A stretch of 64,000 nucleotides of DNA from Eggerthella lenta DSM 2243 (GTDB lineage Bacteria > Actinomycetota > Coriobacteriia > Coriobacteriales > Eggerthellaceae), in the NCBI RefSeq assembly GCF_000024265.1, contig NC_013204.1, positions 2,794,501 through 2,858,500 on the forward strand, in the 5' to 3' direction. The notes under the pieces are model-generated. The model ran no database searches, was not told where the DNA came from, and was given only the letters and a program-made list of their open reading frames with translations. How positions within the stretch are numbered: position 1 is the first letter of the stretch; each line of letters begins with the position of its first letter. The position numbers and the translations under genes were made by a program. Shown here piece by piece: positions 41,268 through 50,474 of this stretch.

Positions 41268-42365
41268 TTGCTGACTTTGTTATTGTATCTCTGTGTATTC
41301 ATCTTTTCGGTTTTGCTCGCAGGCCTTTACCAAAATTCAAAGGATAAGGGGGAACTGGAAAACAAATTTGTCCGCATGGTTTTTCGCACGGTCGTCGTTC
41401 TTTCTCCTGCCGTACTAATTGGCCTGAGGGGCTTGAACGTCGGATACGACACGGAAGCAATGACGTATCTTTTGTTTTCGGGCCCATTTTCTCTGGACTA
41501 TCTTCTAGAAAATCAGCACGATCCCCTATCGATTCTCTTCGCCCATGTTGCGAATAGTGTTTTCGTTGGAAATGAGTCGGCTTATCTTTTCAGCGTAAGT
41601 TTTATTACTCTGTTCATCATGTTCGCCGCCATTGAAAAGTGGAGCGATTTGATTTCCATCCCATTTGCTTTGATGGTTTATTATTTGTATTTTGCTTTAA
41701 TCGGCATGGATCAATTTAAACAAGTTTTCAGTATGTCGATTCTCTTTTATGCCATCGCAAAATTGAGAAGTCATAACGACGCGCAGTTTTTTCTGCTCAC
41801 CACAATTGCAGGCTTTTTCCATTCGACAAGTTTTATCGGATATGCTTTTTATTTTTTCAGGCTTAAGGGCAAAAAGAAACCCGTTCTTAAAGCGATCATG
41901 CTCGTCTGCATTCTGGTTGCCACACTCTACCCAGATGCTCTTTTCTCGCAACTCTCCAAACTGTTCGGAGAGGGAGCATACTCGATGTATTTTTCGGGTA
42001 GGTTCTATGACCGGGCGCAAGGAGCGGAAAACACCGGTTTGAGATTCGTTCTCGATATCGCTCCGTGCATCTTCCCGCTTTTCTTTCGCAAGGTTTTTCC
42101 AGACGATATCAAGTGGATGCTTACGCTGTCCCTTTTGGCCACCATGCCCCTAAGAGCATTGGGTTATGAAGCTGAATTCTTGCATAGGGTGTATTACGAT
42201 CCGGCGCTTGCTATCATTCTGGCCTATCCTGCAGTTTGGGCGGGACTACCTGCTAACAGAAAACCCATCTTTCTAGTCGGCTCGCTAGCGCTTCTGGGAG
42301 CTTACTATTTCATAGCGTTCTCGACTAGCCATGGGGTTACGTCGTACGCCATGAGCATCCTGTGA
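41268..42365 (+). CDS. EpsG/Wzy-like polysaccharide polymerase
   Basis: A 365-residue membrane protein with about ten helices. EpsG-family traits are RGLNVGYDTEAMTYL, the phenylalanine-rich helices and FHSTSFIGYAFYF in the middle, followed by an extracellular loop. It joins repeat units on the outer face. The only usable start is a TTG at 41268; a stop codon in frame at 41250 rules out an earlier one, and the ribosome site is weak. Confidence 0.8.
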   Translation: MLTLLLYLCVFIFSVLLAGLYQNSKDKGELENKFVRMVFRTVVVLSPAVLIGLRGLNVGYDTEAMTYLLFSGPFSLDYLLENQHDPLSILFAHVANSVFVGNESAYLFSVSFITLFIMFAAIEKWSDLISIPFALMVYYLYFALIGMDQFKQVFSMSILFYAIAKLRSHNDAQFFLLTTIAGFFHSTSFIGYAFYFFRLKGKKKPVLKAIMLVCILVATLYPDALFSQLSKLFGEGAYSMYFSGRFYDRAQGAENTGLRFVLDIAPCIFPLFFRKVFPDDIKWMLTLSLLATMPLRALGYEAEFLHRVYYDPALAIILAYPAVWAGLPANRKPIFLVGSLALLGAYYFIAFSTSHGVTSYAMSIL

Positions 42366-42416
42366 ATCCAGGACAAGTCATATTACGTTTAACTCTAATG
42401 ATATCGGAACAGGACA

Positions 42417-43607
42417 ATGTATAAAGTTGCACTTGTGATGGCGGATAATCCTTTTGCACCCAATGGGGCGGCTGGATACATGGATCGTCTTTTCAAAAAG
42501 AAAGCCTATTTTCAGACTCTTGAGGTTGGTTTGCTTGACTTATGCCATGGGCAGGTTAATTTCACCAATGCTCAGATGCATCAGGAGAGCATTGGTGGCA
42601 GAATAAAAAGAGGCGCTAAGCAGATTCTCGGAAACACCAAACCTGGCACAATGATGGCTCTAAAAAGATCTGCATATTTTCGCGCCAGACACGCAGTTGA
42701 AATGTTTGCATGCTTGGAAGATGCTCCGGAAGCCGTCATTTTCAATGACGTTTGGACGCACGATGTGTTTATCCAACAACACCCGGATTACACGGGTGCG
42801 AAGATCCAGATAATGCACAACAATGGCGAGTTTGGGAAAATGCTATTGGAAGCCTATCCGCATGTTGATCGCAAGTGGCTTGCATCTCTCGAGGCTAAAA
42901 TAATTGAAAGCAGCGACAAGATTGTTTTCGTTGGCAAAAAGAACAGAGAGCGGTTCATTGAAATCCATCCGGAAGCAAGTGAAAAAGCAGTTCATGTTCA
43001 TTTAGGCATAGAGCCATTGGAAGACATCGATGAACCAAGAGAGGTAAATCATAACGATGTTTTTACGTTTGTGTCTGTCGGGACAGTATGCACTAGAAAA
43101 AATCAAAGGGTCTTGCTTGAAATAGCCAGATCGAAAGAGATCATCAAGCCAATTAGGTTCATTGTTGTTGGAGGCGGCCCCGATTTGCCATTTTGTGAAA
43201 AGCTGGTTGAAAAATATAGTCTTTCTGATTGTGTCGAATTTGTCGGGCCTTCTAACGATGTCGCAAGCTATCTGTCGCAAGCGGATGCTTTTATTTCGAC
43301 TAGCTATGACGAGGGGTTGCCAACTGTCGCCCTCGAGGCGATGTCATGCTCTTTGCCTCTGGTGCTGACGGATGTAGGCGGTTGTTCCGAGCTGATTAAG
43401 GGAAACGGCGTACTTGTTTCCGGATGCAGTCCTGCAGATATTGTTGCAGGAATAAATACATTTCTCGATAGCTTTTCCAGGGGAGAGATTTCAGGAGAAG
43501 CTTCTTTGGAATTGTTTCAAAAGCACTATCGAACAGAATCCATGTGCGATGAATATGCAGGCTTGATCAAGGGTCTCATCGAGCCTCATCGCCAACCTAA
43601 TACGTAG
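42417..43607 (+). CDS. Glycosyltransferase family 4 (GT-B)
   Basis: A 396-residue retaining transferase. The donor-side domain carries FVSVGTVCTRKNQRVLLEIA, FIVVGGGPDLPFCEKLV, VEFVGPSNDVASYLSQADAFISTSYDEGLPTVALEAMSCSLPLVLTDVGG, the E-x7-E motif of family GT4. No signal or membrane helix. Lower GC than the chromosome. It ends 10 bases before the flippase gene. Confidence 0.9.
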   Translation: MYKVALVMADNPFAPNGAAGYMDRLFKKKAYFQTLEVGLLDLCHGQVNFTNAQMHQESIGGRIKRGAKQILGNTKPGTMMALKRSAYFRARHAVEMFACLEDAPEAVIFNDVWTHDVFIQQHPDYTGAKIQIMHNNGEFGKMLLEAYPHVDRKWLASLEAKIIESSDKIVFVGKKNRERFIEIHPEASEKAVHVHLGIEPLEDIDEPREVNHNDVFTFVSVGTVCTRKNQRVLLEIARSKEIIKPIRFIVVGGGPDLPFCEKLVEKYSLSDCVEFVGPSNDVASYLSQADAFISTSYDEGLPTVALEAMSCSLPLVLTDVGGCSELIKGNGVLVSGCSPADIVAGINTFLDSFSRGEISGEASLELFQKHYRTESMCDEYAGLIKGLIEPHRQPNT

Positions 43608-43617
43608 GATAGGGTCG

Positions 43618-44913
43618 ATGACAGGAAAAAACAATGATTCTTCGTCGGGAACAAAACTGTTCCTGACGAATCTATTGTCGCAGTACGGTTTACAGCTGGC
43701 GAAGTACATTATCCCTTTGCTAACGCTGCCATACCTGGCTCGCGTCTTGTCTTTGGATGGTTATGGAATTCGCTCATATGTTCTATCTGCCATGACATTG
43801 ATGAGCGTTATTCTGGAGTTTGGCTTTATGCAATCAGCAACAAAAAAAATTGCTGAAAACAGGGAAGACAAAAGACAAGCGGGTCTGATAACCGGAGCGG
43901 TACTTGAGGCGAAGGTTATTCTGATCATGCTGGCAGGTGTTTTCCTTTGTATTTTGACACTTGCGATTCCTTTGCTTAACGAAAATAAGCTCTATGTTGC
44001 TATATCGTATGTTGCTATTTCCTTAAACAGTCTTCTGCCGGATTTTGTTTTTATGGGCTATGAAACAATGGGGATTCTTACCTCTCGATACGTCGTGTCC
44101 AAGGGAATTGGCCTTATTCTGACTTTTGCGCTCGTCCATTCTGAATCCGATTTGCTACTCGTGCCTTTGATCGATGTTGGTACTTCTGTAATAGCTTTAA
44201 TCCAAACCTATTTTGGTTTAAAGCGAATCACGGGTGTGCGGATTTCTTTTCCATGCATAGGAGCGGGCGTACAAGAATTGAAGGAATCAGCCGCTTATTT
44301 TGTTTCAAATTTTTCATCGACGCTGTTCAACAGTTACACCACCATGGCAATAGGCATTTTCTTCAAGAATCCTGCAGACGTTGCCTTATGGAGCCTGTCC
44401 ATGACTGTGGTATCCACGATTCAAGCGCTGTACTCTCCAATTTACAACAGCTTGTATGCCTATATGGTTGCCAGAAAAAGGCTCTTGCTGTTCAAAAGGG
44501 TGGTACATGCTGGCTTAATTGGAGCTACAACACTGTCGGTTTTAGTCGTAGTGTTTTCTGAGCTCCTCATGCGCATTTTGGGAGGGGAAGGGTATGCGCA
44601 TGGTTCTTATCTGATCTCCATGATGGCTCCTGTCATTTGGCTCTCTTTCTTCTCTTTGGTTTTCGGATGGCCCTTGCTGGGCGCCTTCGGTTTTACGAAG
44701 CACGTTACATACACGACGATCGCTTCGGGCATATTGAGCGTATTTGCCATAACTGCCGTGGGGCTTAGCGGCTATGGAACCCTTGCAACAATGGCCGTTG
44801 TCCGCTGTCTAACCGAGGCGCTGCTGTGTTGCTCACGGGTGGGGATCGCATACGTGAAAAGAGGGGACATGGTAAGGATGTCCGCAGCTTGCAAGAGTGC
44901 TGGAGAGGATTGA
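43618..44913 (+). CDS. Wzx-type oligosaccharide flippase
   Basis: A 431-residue protein with about twelve membrane helices and the N-terminal KYIIPLLTLPYLARVLSLDGYGIRSYVL of polysaccharide transporters (MATE-like MOP superfamily). It moves lipid-linked repeat units across the membrane, partnering the EpsG-type polymerase two genes upstream. The next gene begins 8 bases downstream. Confidence 0.9.
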   Translation: MTGKNNDSSSGTKLFLTNLLSQYGLQLAKYIIPLLTLPYLARVLSLDGYGIRSYVLSAMTLMSVILEFGFMQSATKKIAENREDKRQAGLITGAVLEAKVILIMLAGVFLCILTLAIPLLNENKLYVAISYVAISLNSLLPDFVFMGYETMGILTSRYVVSKGIGLILTFALVHSESDLLLVPLIDVGTSVIALIQTYFGLKRITGVRISFPCIGAGVQELKESAAYFVSNFSSTLFNSYTTMAIGIFFKNPADVALWSLSMTVVSTIQALYSPIYNSLYAYMVARKRLLLFKRVVHAGLIGATTLSVLVVVFSELLMRILGGEGYAHGSYLISMMAPVIWLSFFSLVFGWPLLGAFGFTKHVTYTTIASGILSVFAITAVGLSGYGTLATMAVVRCLTEALLCCSRVGIAYVKRGDMVRMSAACKSAGED

Positions 44914-44921
44914 TTAACAAC

Positions 44922-45755
44922 ATGGAAATGATGACTTCGAACGAGTTAAAGAATTCATTAGTGGAGCTTCTTTGCGATTTCGATTTATTCGCGAGGAAGA
45001 ATAACCTTCGATATTCGCTTGCATACGGTACGTTGCTCGGATCGATCCGGCACCAAGGCTTCATACCGTGGGATGATGATATTGATTTATGGATGCCCCG
45101 GCCGGATTTCGAACGCATGCTGAGCATTCCGTACGTCGGAGAGGTCGACGTATGCCTCAAGAGCCACCTTAATGGAAGATTCTTGTTTCCATACGCAAAA
45201 TTGACAAGAGCGGATGTTGAGATCGACGACCCTTTTTGGAACAGCTGCGGGAAGCAGAACTTATTCATAGACATATTTCCGTTGGATGGACTGCCGGACG
45301 ATCCGTCTTCTGTCGAGCATCTTTACCGAGAGGCGCTGAAAATAAAAAACGACATTGCGAAAAGCGATGTTGGTATCGGTTTCGAAAAATCAGCATTCAG
45401 AAAGATAGCGAAGCGAGCGTATATCGCTTTACGAGGAGGCAGGCGATGGCGGACGCGAAGTTACGAAAAGATGCAGTCGCTCTGGAGTGCTTATCCTTAC
45501 GAAGATTCGACCACGGTGGGAATGTACGCATTTCCCACCCCAGGGCTTATAGAGATTATGGAAAAGTCGGATTTCGAAACTGCTATCTCGAAAGGTAAGT
45601 TCGAGGGGCGCGATTTTCCCATACCGGGGAACTGGGATCCTATCCTCGAGTGTCTATATGGGGATTACATGACTCCTCCCGCGCCCTCTCAAAGATCGGG
45701 TCACGGGCTAAAAGCCTACAAAGTTGCGCTAAGTCAAGTAGAGAAACAACGATAG
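44922..45755 (+). CDS. LicD-family phosphotransferase
   Basis: A 277-residue protein with the LicD signature YSLAYGTLLGSIRHQGFIPWDDDIDLWMPR, a nucleotidyltransferase-like metal motif, and later FIDIFPLDGLPDD. LicD proteins transfer phosphocholine or a related group from a CDP donor to surface glycans. The CDP-choline synthesis genes (fused LicC-LicA) and LicB transporter lie 10 kb further on. The ATG at 44922 gives the usual LicD N-terminus. Confidence 0.92.
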   Translation: MEMMTSNELKNSLVELLCDFDLFARKNNLRYSLAYGTLLGSIRHQGFIPWDDDIDLWMPRPDFERMLSIPYVGEVDVCLKSHLNGRFLFPYAKLTRADVEIDDPFWNSCGKQNLFIDIFPLDGLPDDPSSVEHLYREALKIKNDIAKSDVGIGFEKSAFRKIAKRAYIALRGGRRWRTRSYEKMQSLWSAYPYEDSTTVGMYAFPTPGLIEIMEKSDFETAISKGKFEGRDFPIPGNWDPILECLYGDYMTPPAPSQRSGHGLKAYKVALSQVEKQR

Positions 45756-45788
45756 AACTCTGAAAGCAAGTCTAAGAAGGGGCGCATT

Positions 45789-46811
45789 ATGTTGAACAAC
45801 AAGACAATCCTAATCACCGGAGGGACCGGATCTTTCGGCAACGCATTCACCCGCTACGTGCTGGAGAACTACGATCCGAAGAAGGTGATCATCTATTCGC
45901 GCGATGAGTACAAGCAGTTCGTCATGCGCAATAAATTCATTGCACTCGGCAAAGAGGCAGGAGTCGATTACGACTCCAAGCTGCGGTTCTTCATCGGCGA
46001 TGTGCGCGACGAGGCTAGGCTGCGCCGTGCGTTCAAGGATGTCGACTACGTCGTCCATGCTGCAGCCCTCAAGCAGGTTCCGGCGTGCGAGTACAACCCT
46101 ATGGAAGCCGTAAAGACGAACATCGACGGGGCCATGGGCATCATCAGCGCAGCGCTGGACTCGGACGTGCGGAAGGTGGTGGCGCTCTCCACCGACAAAG
46201 CCGTGAACCCCGTGAACCTCTACGGCGGCACCAAGCTCGTGTCCGACAAGCTGTTCATCGCCGCGAACGCGTATCGCGGCCAGTCCGGCACCGTCTTCTC
46301 AGTGGTCCGCTACGGCAACGTCGCCGGATCGCGCGGATCGGTCATCCCGTTCTTCGACAACCTCGCCAAGTCGGGCGCGACCGAGCTGCCCATCACCGAC
46401 ATGCGCATGACGCGCTTCTGGATCTCGCTCGACGAGGGCATCCGGCTCGTCGTCAAGGCGCTCGAGGAGTCGGAGGGCGGCGAGACCTACATCTCGAAGA
46501 TTCCGTCGTTCAGGGTGACCGACCTCGCGACGGCCATGGCCCCCGACCTCGGCCAGGTGGAGGTCGGCATCCGCGAGGGCGAGAAGCTGCACGAGTGCAT
46601 GGTGCCAGAGGCCGACAGCCTGACCACCTACGAGTACGAACGGCACTTCGTCATCTACCCGCATATGGAGTGGTGCGATCTTTCCATAACGGATCTCAAG
46701 GGAGGAAAGAAGGTCGAGCCCGGCTTTGTGTACGACTCCGGGACCAACACCGAATGGCTCACGGTCGAGCAGCTTAGGGAGCTTCTGTCGAACATGGAAA
46801 TCAAGTACTAG
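45789..46811 (+). CDS. pseB: UDP-GlcNAc C4,6-dehydratase/C5-epimerase, PseB type
   Basis: A 340-residue SDR enzyme: GGTGSFG (11-17), YSRDEYKQ, AALKQVPACEYNPMEAVKTN and VRYGNVAGSRGSVIPFF. These are the PseB/FlaA1 hallmarks, including the lysine that replaces the usual tyrosine as catalytic base. It catalyses the first step of pseudaminic acid synthesis. The gene is GC-rich, close to chromosomal composition, unlike the block before it. It is followed by PseC after 10 bases. Confidence 0.92.
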   Translation: MLNNKTILITGGTGSFGNAFTRYVLENYDPKKVIIYSRDEYKQFVMRNKFIALGKEAGVDYDSKLRFFIGDVRDEARLRRAFKDVDYVVHAAALKQVPACEYNPMEAVKTNIDGAMGIISAALDSDVRKVVALSTDKAVNPVNLYGGTKLVSDKLFIAANAYRGQSGTVFSVVRYGNVAGSRGSVIPFFDNLAKSGATELPITDMRMTRFWISLDEGIRLVVKALEESEGGETYISKIPSFRVTDLATAMAPDLGQVEVGIREGEKLHECMVPEADSLTTYEYERHFVIYPHMEWCDLSITDLKGGKKVEPGFVYDSGTNTEWLTVEQLRELLSNMEIKY

Positions 46812-46821
46812 GAGGGGCGGG

Positions 46822-48033
46822 ATGGAGAAGCTGGCCATACATGGCGGCACCCCTGCAAGCGAAAGACTGTTGGGTTACGGTCGCCAGTCGATCGACGAAG
46901 ACGATGTAGCTGCGGTCGTGGACGTGCTCGGAAGCGACTTTTTGACCTGCGGACCCGCCACTGAACGCTTCGAGGGCATCATTGGGGAAACCGTCGGTGC
47001 GAGCTATGTCACCGCAGTCGCCAACGGCACTGCTGCGCTGCATGTCGCATGCCTCGCTGCAGGGATCGGCCCTGGCGACGAGGTCGTCGTGTCCCCGATT
47101 ACGTTCGCCGCTTCGGCTAACTGCGTGCTTTACTGCGGTGGCACCCCTGTGTTCGCTGACATAGATTCGAGAACTTGGAATGTTTCTCCCGAGTCCATCC
47201 GTGAGCGAATCAACGAGAAAACGAAGGCCGTCATTGCGGTCGACTTCGGAGGCGTGCACGTGGACTCCGATGAGATACGCAAGATATGCGACGAATTCGA
47301 CCTCCTGTTCATCGAGGATGCTGCGCACTCCATAGGCACCGCATATAACGGAAAGCCGGTCGGGTCAATCGCCGACATGACCACTTTCAGCTTTCATCCC
47401 GTGAAGACCGTCACCACCGGGGAGGGGGGAGCGGTTGCGACGAACGATCCGAAGCTCGCCCGGCGCATCAGCCTGTTCGCGAAGCACGGCATAACCCGCG
47501 ACCCATCGCTCATGGGCCGCGCAGACGTCGGCGGTTGGTACTACGAGCAGCTCGAACTCGGCTACAACTACCGGATTAGCGACATCGAGGCGGCACTCGG
47601 CGCTTCCCAGCTGAAACGCCTCCCTGAGTTCTCACGTCGTCGACGAGATCTGGTGGCGTACTACGACCGGAAATTCGCCGAGATCCCCGAGGTGTCATCC
47701 CAGCACGATTTTACTCCTAAGGACACCACGCGCCATCTCTACGTGCTGCGCTTCGATTTAGAGGCTCTCGGATCGGACAGGCGATTCGTGTACGATGCGT
47801 TGCACGCCGAGAACATAGGAGTGAACGTGCATTACTTGCCCGTCTACCGACTTCCGTATTATGCGGGCCTCGGTTATGATCAGGAGTGCTGCTCCGAAGC
47901 CAACCGCTACTACGAGGAGGCGATAACGCTTCCTCTGCACTGTGGGCTGAGCGACGAGGATGCCTGTAATGTCGTCGAAGCCGTGCGGAAAGTGGTCGAA
48001 TGGTGCAAGGCTGAGAGCGGGCGATGCCTGTGA
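46822..48033 (+). CDS. pseC: PseC-type UDP-4-amino-sugar aminotransferase
   Basis: A 403-residue PLP enzyme of the DegT/DnrJ/EryC1 family. The PLP lysine is K195 in SFHPVKTVTTGEGG; FIEDAAHSIG holds the pyridine-binding aspartate. The start MEKLAIHGGTPA sits behind GGAGGGG. It follows PseB and performs the C4 amination. A LegC-like role in a related sugar cannot be ruled out from sequence alone. Confidence 0.9.
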   Translation: MEKLAIHGGTPASERLLGYGRQSIDEDDVAAVVDVLGSDFLTCGPATERFEGIIGETVGASYVTAVANGTAALHVACLAAGIGPGDEVVVSPITFAASANCVLYCGGTPVFADIDSRTWNVSPESIRERINEKTKAVIAVDFGGVHVDSDEIRKICDEFDLLFIEDAAHSIGTAYNGKPVGSIADMTTFSFHPVKTVTTGEGGAVATNDPKLARRISLFAKHGITRDPSLMGRADVGGWYYEQLELGYNYRISDIEAALGASQLKRLPEFSRRRRDLVAYYDRKFAEIPEVSSQHDFTPKDTTRHLYVLRFDLEALGSDRRFVYDALHAENIGVNVHYLPVYRLPYYAGLGYDQECCSEANRYYEEAITLPLHCGLSDEDACNVVEAVRKVVEWCKAESGRCL

Positions 48034-48701
48034 ACATCGTCGGATCGGAAGCCGGGGCTAAGGCGATGCTCCTTAAGCAATTGAACTCCCTCTTCTTCAT
48101 AAGCAAGATCGAAGAGGCTGCCATAGACGGGGAGTTCGGCAGAGCGCTGGCACGGTGCCAACGCTCTTTTTCTAAGACCAGAAATAAGTATTACAGTGAA
48201 GCGAGTGCGACCAAGTTCGACCCCCTTCAGGGGTGCCAGTGGTCTCGATTCTTGTACGAACTGGCTCGCTGCATATTCGTCGAAGAAGGGGTGTCGTCAG
48301 TATGCGATAAGCTATACGCGCTCAACAAGGCCATGAGCTCCGTCGATCTATACTATCAGGTGGCGATGCCCGACATCTTCATGTTCGACCATCCATTCGG
48401 ATCCGTCATGGGGCGCGCGAGCTACTCGGACTACTTCACGTTCTCTCAAGGATGCACGGTCGGGAACAACCGGGGCATCTATCCTCGGTTTGGCCAATCG
48501 GTTTTCATGTTTTCGAACAGCAAGGTCATCGGCGATTGCGAAATCGGCGACAACGTGATCATCGGCGCAAACGCCTACGTGAAGGATACGGACATCCCTG
48601 GCGGTTCTCTCGTTTTCGGGCAAAGCCCGGATCTGGTGATCAAAGAGAATAAGCTGGATTATGTGAGGAAGTATGCGGAGCAGGTGTTCTCCTATGAGTA
48701 A
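48024..48701 (+). CDS. Left-handed beta-helix acetyltransferase
   Basis: A 225-residue protein. The C-terminal half has hexapeptide-type turns (SQGCTVGNNRGIYPRFGQS, VIGDCEIGDNVIIGANAYV) like serine acetyltransferase. The N-terminal half is helical. It overlaps PseC by 10 bases and PseF by 8. In the standard pathway this position and function (N-acetylation of the 4-amino sugar) belong to PseH, a GNAT protein. No GNAT gene is present here, so this protein may replace it. Confidence 0.75.
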   Translation: MPVNIVGSEAGAKAMLLKQLNSLFFISKIEEAAIDGEFGRALARCQRSFSKTRNKYYSEASATKFDPLQGCQWSRFLYELARCIFVEEGVSSVCDKLYALNKAMSSVDLYYQVAMPDIFMFDHPFGSVMGRASYSDYFTFSQGCTVGNNRGIYPRFGQSVFMFSNSKVIGDCEIGDNVIIGANAYVKDTDIPGGSLVFGQSPDLVIKENKLDYVRKYAEQVFSYE

Positions 48702-49401
48702 AGTCGCGATCATAACGGCACGGGGTGGATCCAAGAGAATACCCCGCAAGAACATCAAAGAATTCTGCGGAAGGCCCATCATCGCCTATTCGATCAAAGC
48801 TGCGCTCGAGAGCGACCTGTTCGACGAAGTCATGGTGTCCACGGATGACGAAGAGATTGCCGACGTATCGCGCGCTTATGGAGCGAGTGTGCCGTTTATG
48901 CGAAGCGCTTCTGCGAGCGACGACTATGCGACAACTACGGATGCGCTGCTTGAAGTGCTCTGCGAGTACGCGAGACGTGGAAGGGTTTTCGACACGCTAT
49001 GCTGCCTGTACCCTGCTGCTCCATTTGTGAATCCTGACGAGTTGTGTGCGGCCATGAGGATGATTGACATGGGGGCAACATCGGTAATACCTGTGACCTC
49101 ATTCGATTTCCCTCCTTTACGCGGTTTCAGATTTGACGAAAATGGGAGGCTTCAGTATGCATTTCCGGAATACGCCCTTAGCCGAAGCCAGGATCTCCCC
49201 GATATGGTTCATGATTGCGGACGCTTCTACTTTGCGACCGTCGAGGCTTTTGAGAAAAGCCAAGGATTCGTCACGGAAAGGACAAAGGCGATTTATATCG
49301 AAAGCAAACTTGTCCAGGACATTGACGTATTAGAAGATTGGGAATTGGCAGAGCAGAAATTTTTGACGATGATTCGGGGGAGCGAAAATGAAATTGCTTG
49401 A
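48694..49401 (+). CDS. pseF: Nonulosonate cytidylyltransferase, PseF/NeuA type
   Basis: A 235-residue enzyme with IITARGGSKRIPRKNIKEFCGRPIIAYSI, the CMP-sugar synthetase N-terminus, and DLPDMVHDCGRFYF later. It activates the nonulosonic acid to its CMP form for transfer. The start at 48694 was chosen for the conserved N-terminus. It overlaps the start of PseI by 14 bases. Confidence 0.9.
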   Translation: MSKVAIITARGGSKRIPRKNIKEFCGRPIIAYSIKAALESDLFDEVMVSTDDEEIADVSRAYGASVPFMRSASASDDYATTTDALLEVLCEYARRGRVFDTLCCLYPAAPFVNPDELCAAMRMIDMGATSVIPVTSFDFPPLRGFRFDENGRLQYAFPEYALSRSQDLPDMVHDCGRFYFATVEAFEKSQGFVTERTKAIYIESKLVQDIDVLEDWELAEQKFLTMIRGSENEIA

Positions 49402-50425
49402 CTCAATAAAGAATAAAGATATTTACTTCATCGCCGAGATGTCCGGCAACCACGGAGGAAAGCTTGACAATGCGATAGAAATAGTCCGGGCGGCAGCCAA
49501 TGCAGGTGCGGACTGCTTGAAAATTCAAACTTTCACTGCTGATACTATTACCATCGACTGCAATGCCGGCGATTTTCAAACTATGGCGGGAGGGCTTTGG
49601 GAGGGACGAACGCTGTACGATCTTTACAATGAAGCTCATACTCCTTGGGAATGGCAGGCTGCTATCAAGGAGGAGTGCGAGAAACTTGGAATGGATTTTC
49701 TCTCTTCAGTGTTCGATCCCAGCGCAATCGACTTTCTAGATACGCTCGGTGTTGAGATGTACAAAATTGCTTCTCCGGAGCTTGTAGATATTCCTTTGAT
49801 TCTCTATGCGGCATCTAAAGGTAAACCCATGATCATCTCCTGCGGCATGGGTACTGCGGAGGAGATCTGCGAAGCCGTTGAAGCTTGCAAGTCCGTCAAT
49901 AACGATCAGATCGTGCTTTTGAAGTGCACTAGCGAGTATCCGGCGGATTATGAAGATATGAATATTGCAACTATTCCAGACATGAAGGCTCGATTTGGGT
50001 GCGATGTGGGGCTCTCCGATCATTCCATGGGCTGGACGGTTGACATTGCGGCAGCAGCTCTAGGAGCTTGTGTGATTGAAAAGCATTTCTGTCTCTCTCG
50101 CAAGGAGAGAACGGTCGACTCGGATTTTTCTATGGAGCCACACGAGTTTGCTGGCATGGTTAGAGACGTCCGTCTTGCTAAAGCTGCAATTGGGCGCGCT
50201 ACATATGAGCGATCCGATAAGGAACTAAGAAATCTTACTGGAAGGCGCTCCCTATACGCGGTCGACTCCATTTCGAAGGGAGAACCATTCACAAAGGATA
50301 ATGTTAGAAGCATCAGACCTGGGTACGGAATTGCGCCAAAGCACCTCGACAAGCTTCTCGGACGCATTTCCAAGCGCGACATCGACTTCGGTTCTCCGAT
50401 CACAGAAGACGATCTGGATATATAG
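49388..50425 (+). CDS. pseI: Nonulosonate synthase, PseI/NeuB type
   Basis: A 345-residue TIM-barrel synthase: YFIAEMSGNHGGKLDNAIEIVRAAANAGADCLKIQTF, IASPELVDIPLI, LKCTSEYPADYEDMNI and GLSDHSMGWTVDIAA. The C-terminal SAF (antifreeze-like) domain begins RRSLYAVDSISKGEPF. It condenses phosphoenolpyruvate with the free 6-deoxy amino sugar. The GNHGG and TSEYP motifs are typical of PseI. Confidence 0.92.
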   Translation: MKLLDSIKNKDIYFIAEMSGNHGGKLDNAIEIVRAAANAGADCLKIQTFTADTITIDCNAGDFQTMAGGLWEGRTLYDLYNEAHTPWEWQAAIKEECEKLGMDFLSSVFDPSAIDFLDTLGVEMYKIASPELVDIPLILYAASKGKPMIISCGMGTAEEICEAVEACKSVNNDQIVLLKCTSEYPADYEDMNIATIPDMKARFGCDVGLSDHSMGWTVDIAAAALGACVIEKHFCLSRKERTVDSDFSMEPHEFAGMVRDVRLAKAAIGRATYERSDKELRNLTGRRSLYAVDSISKGEPFTKDNVRSIRPGYGIAPKHLDKLLGRISKRDIDFGSPITEDDLDI

Positions 50426-50474
50426 CAGCTGATCGGCGCTGTTGGGCTATTGACGTTTCTACGAGGAAGGCATC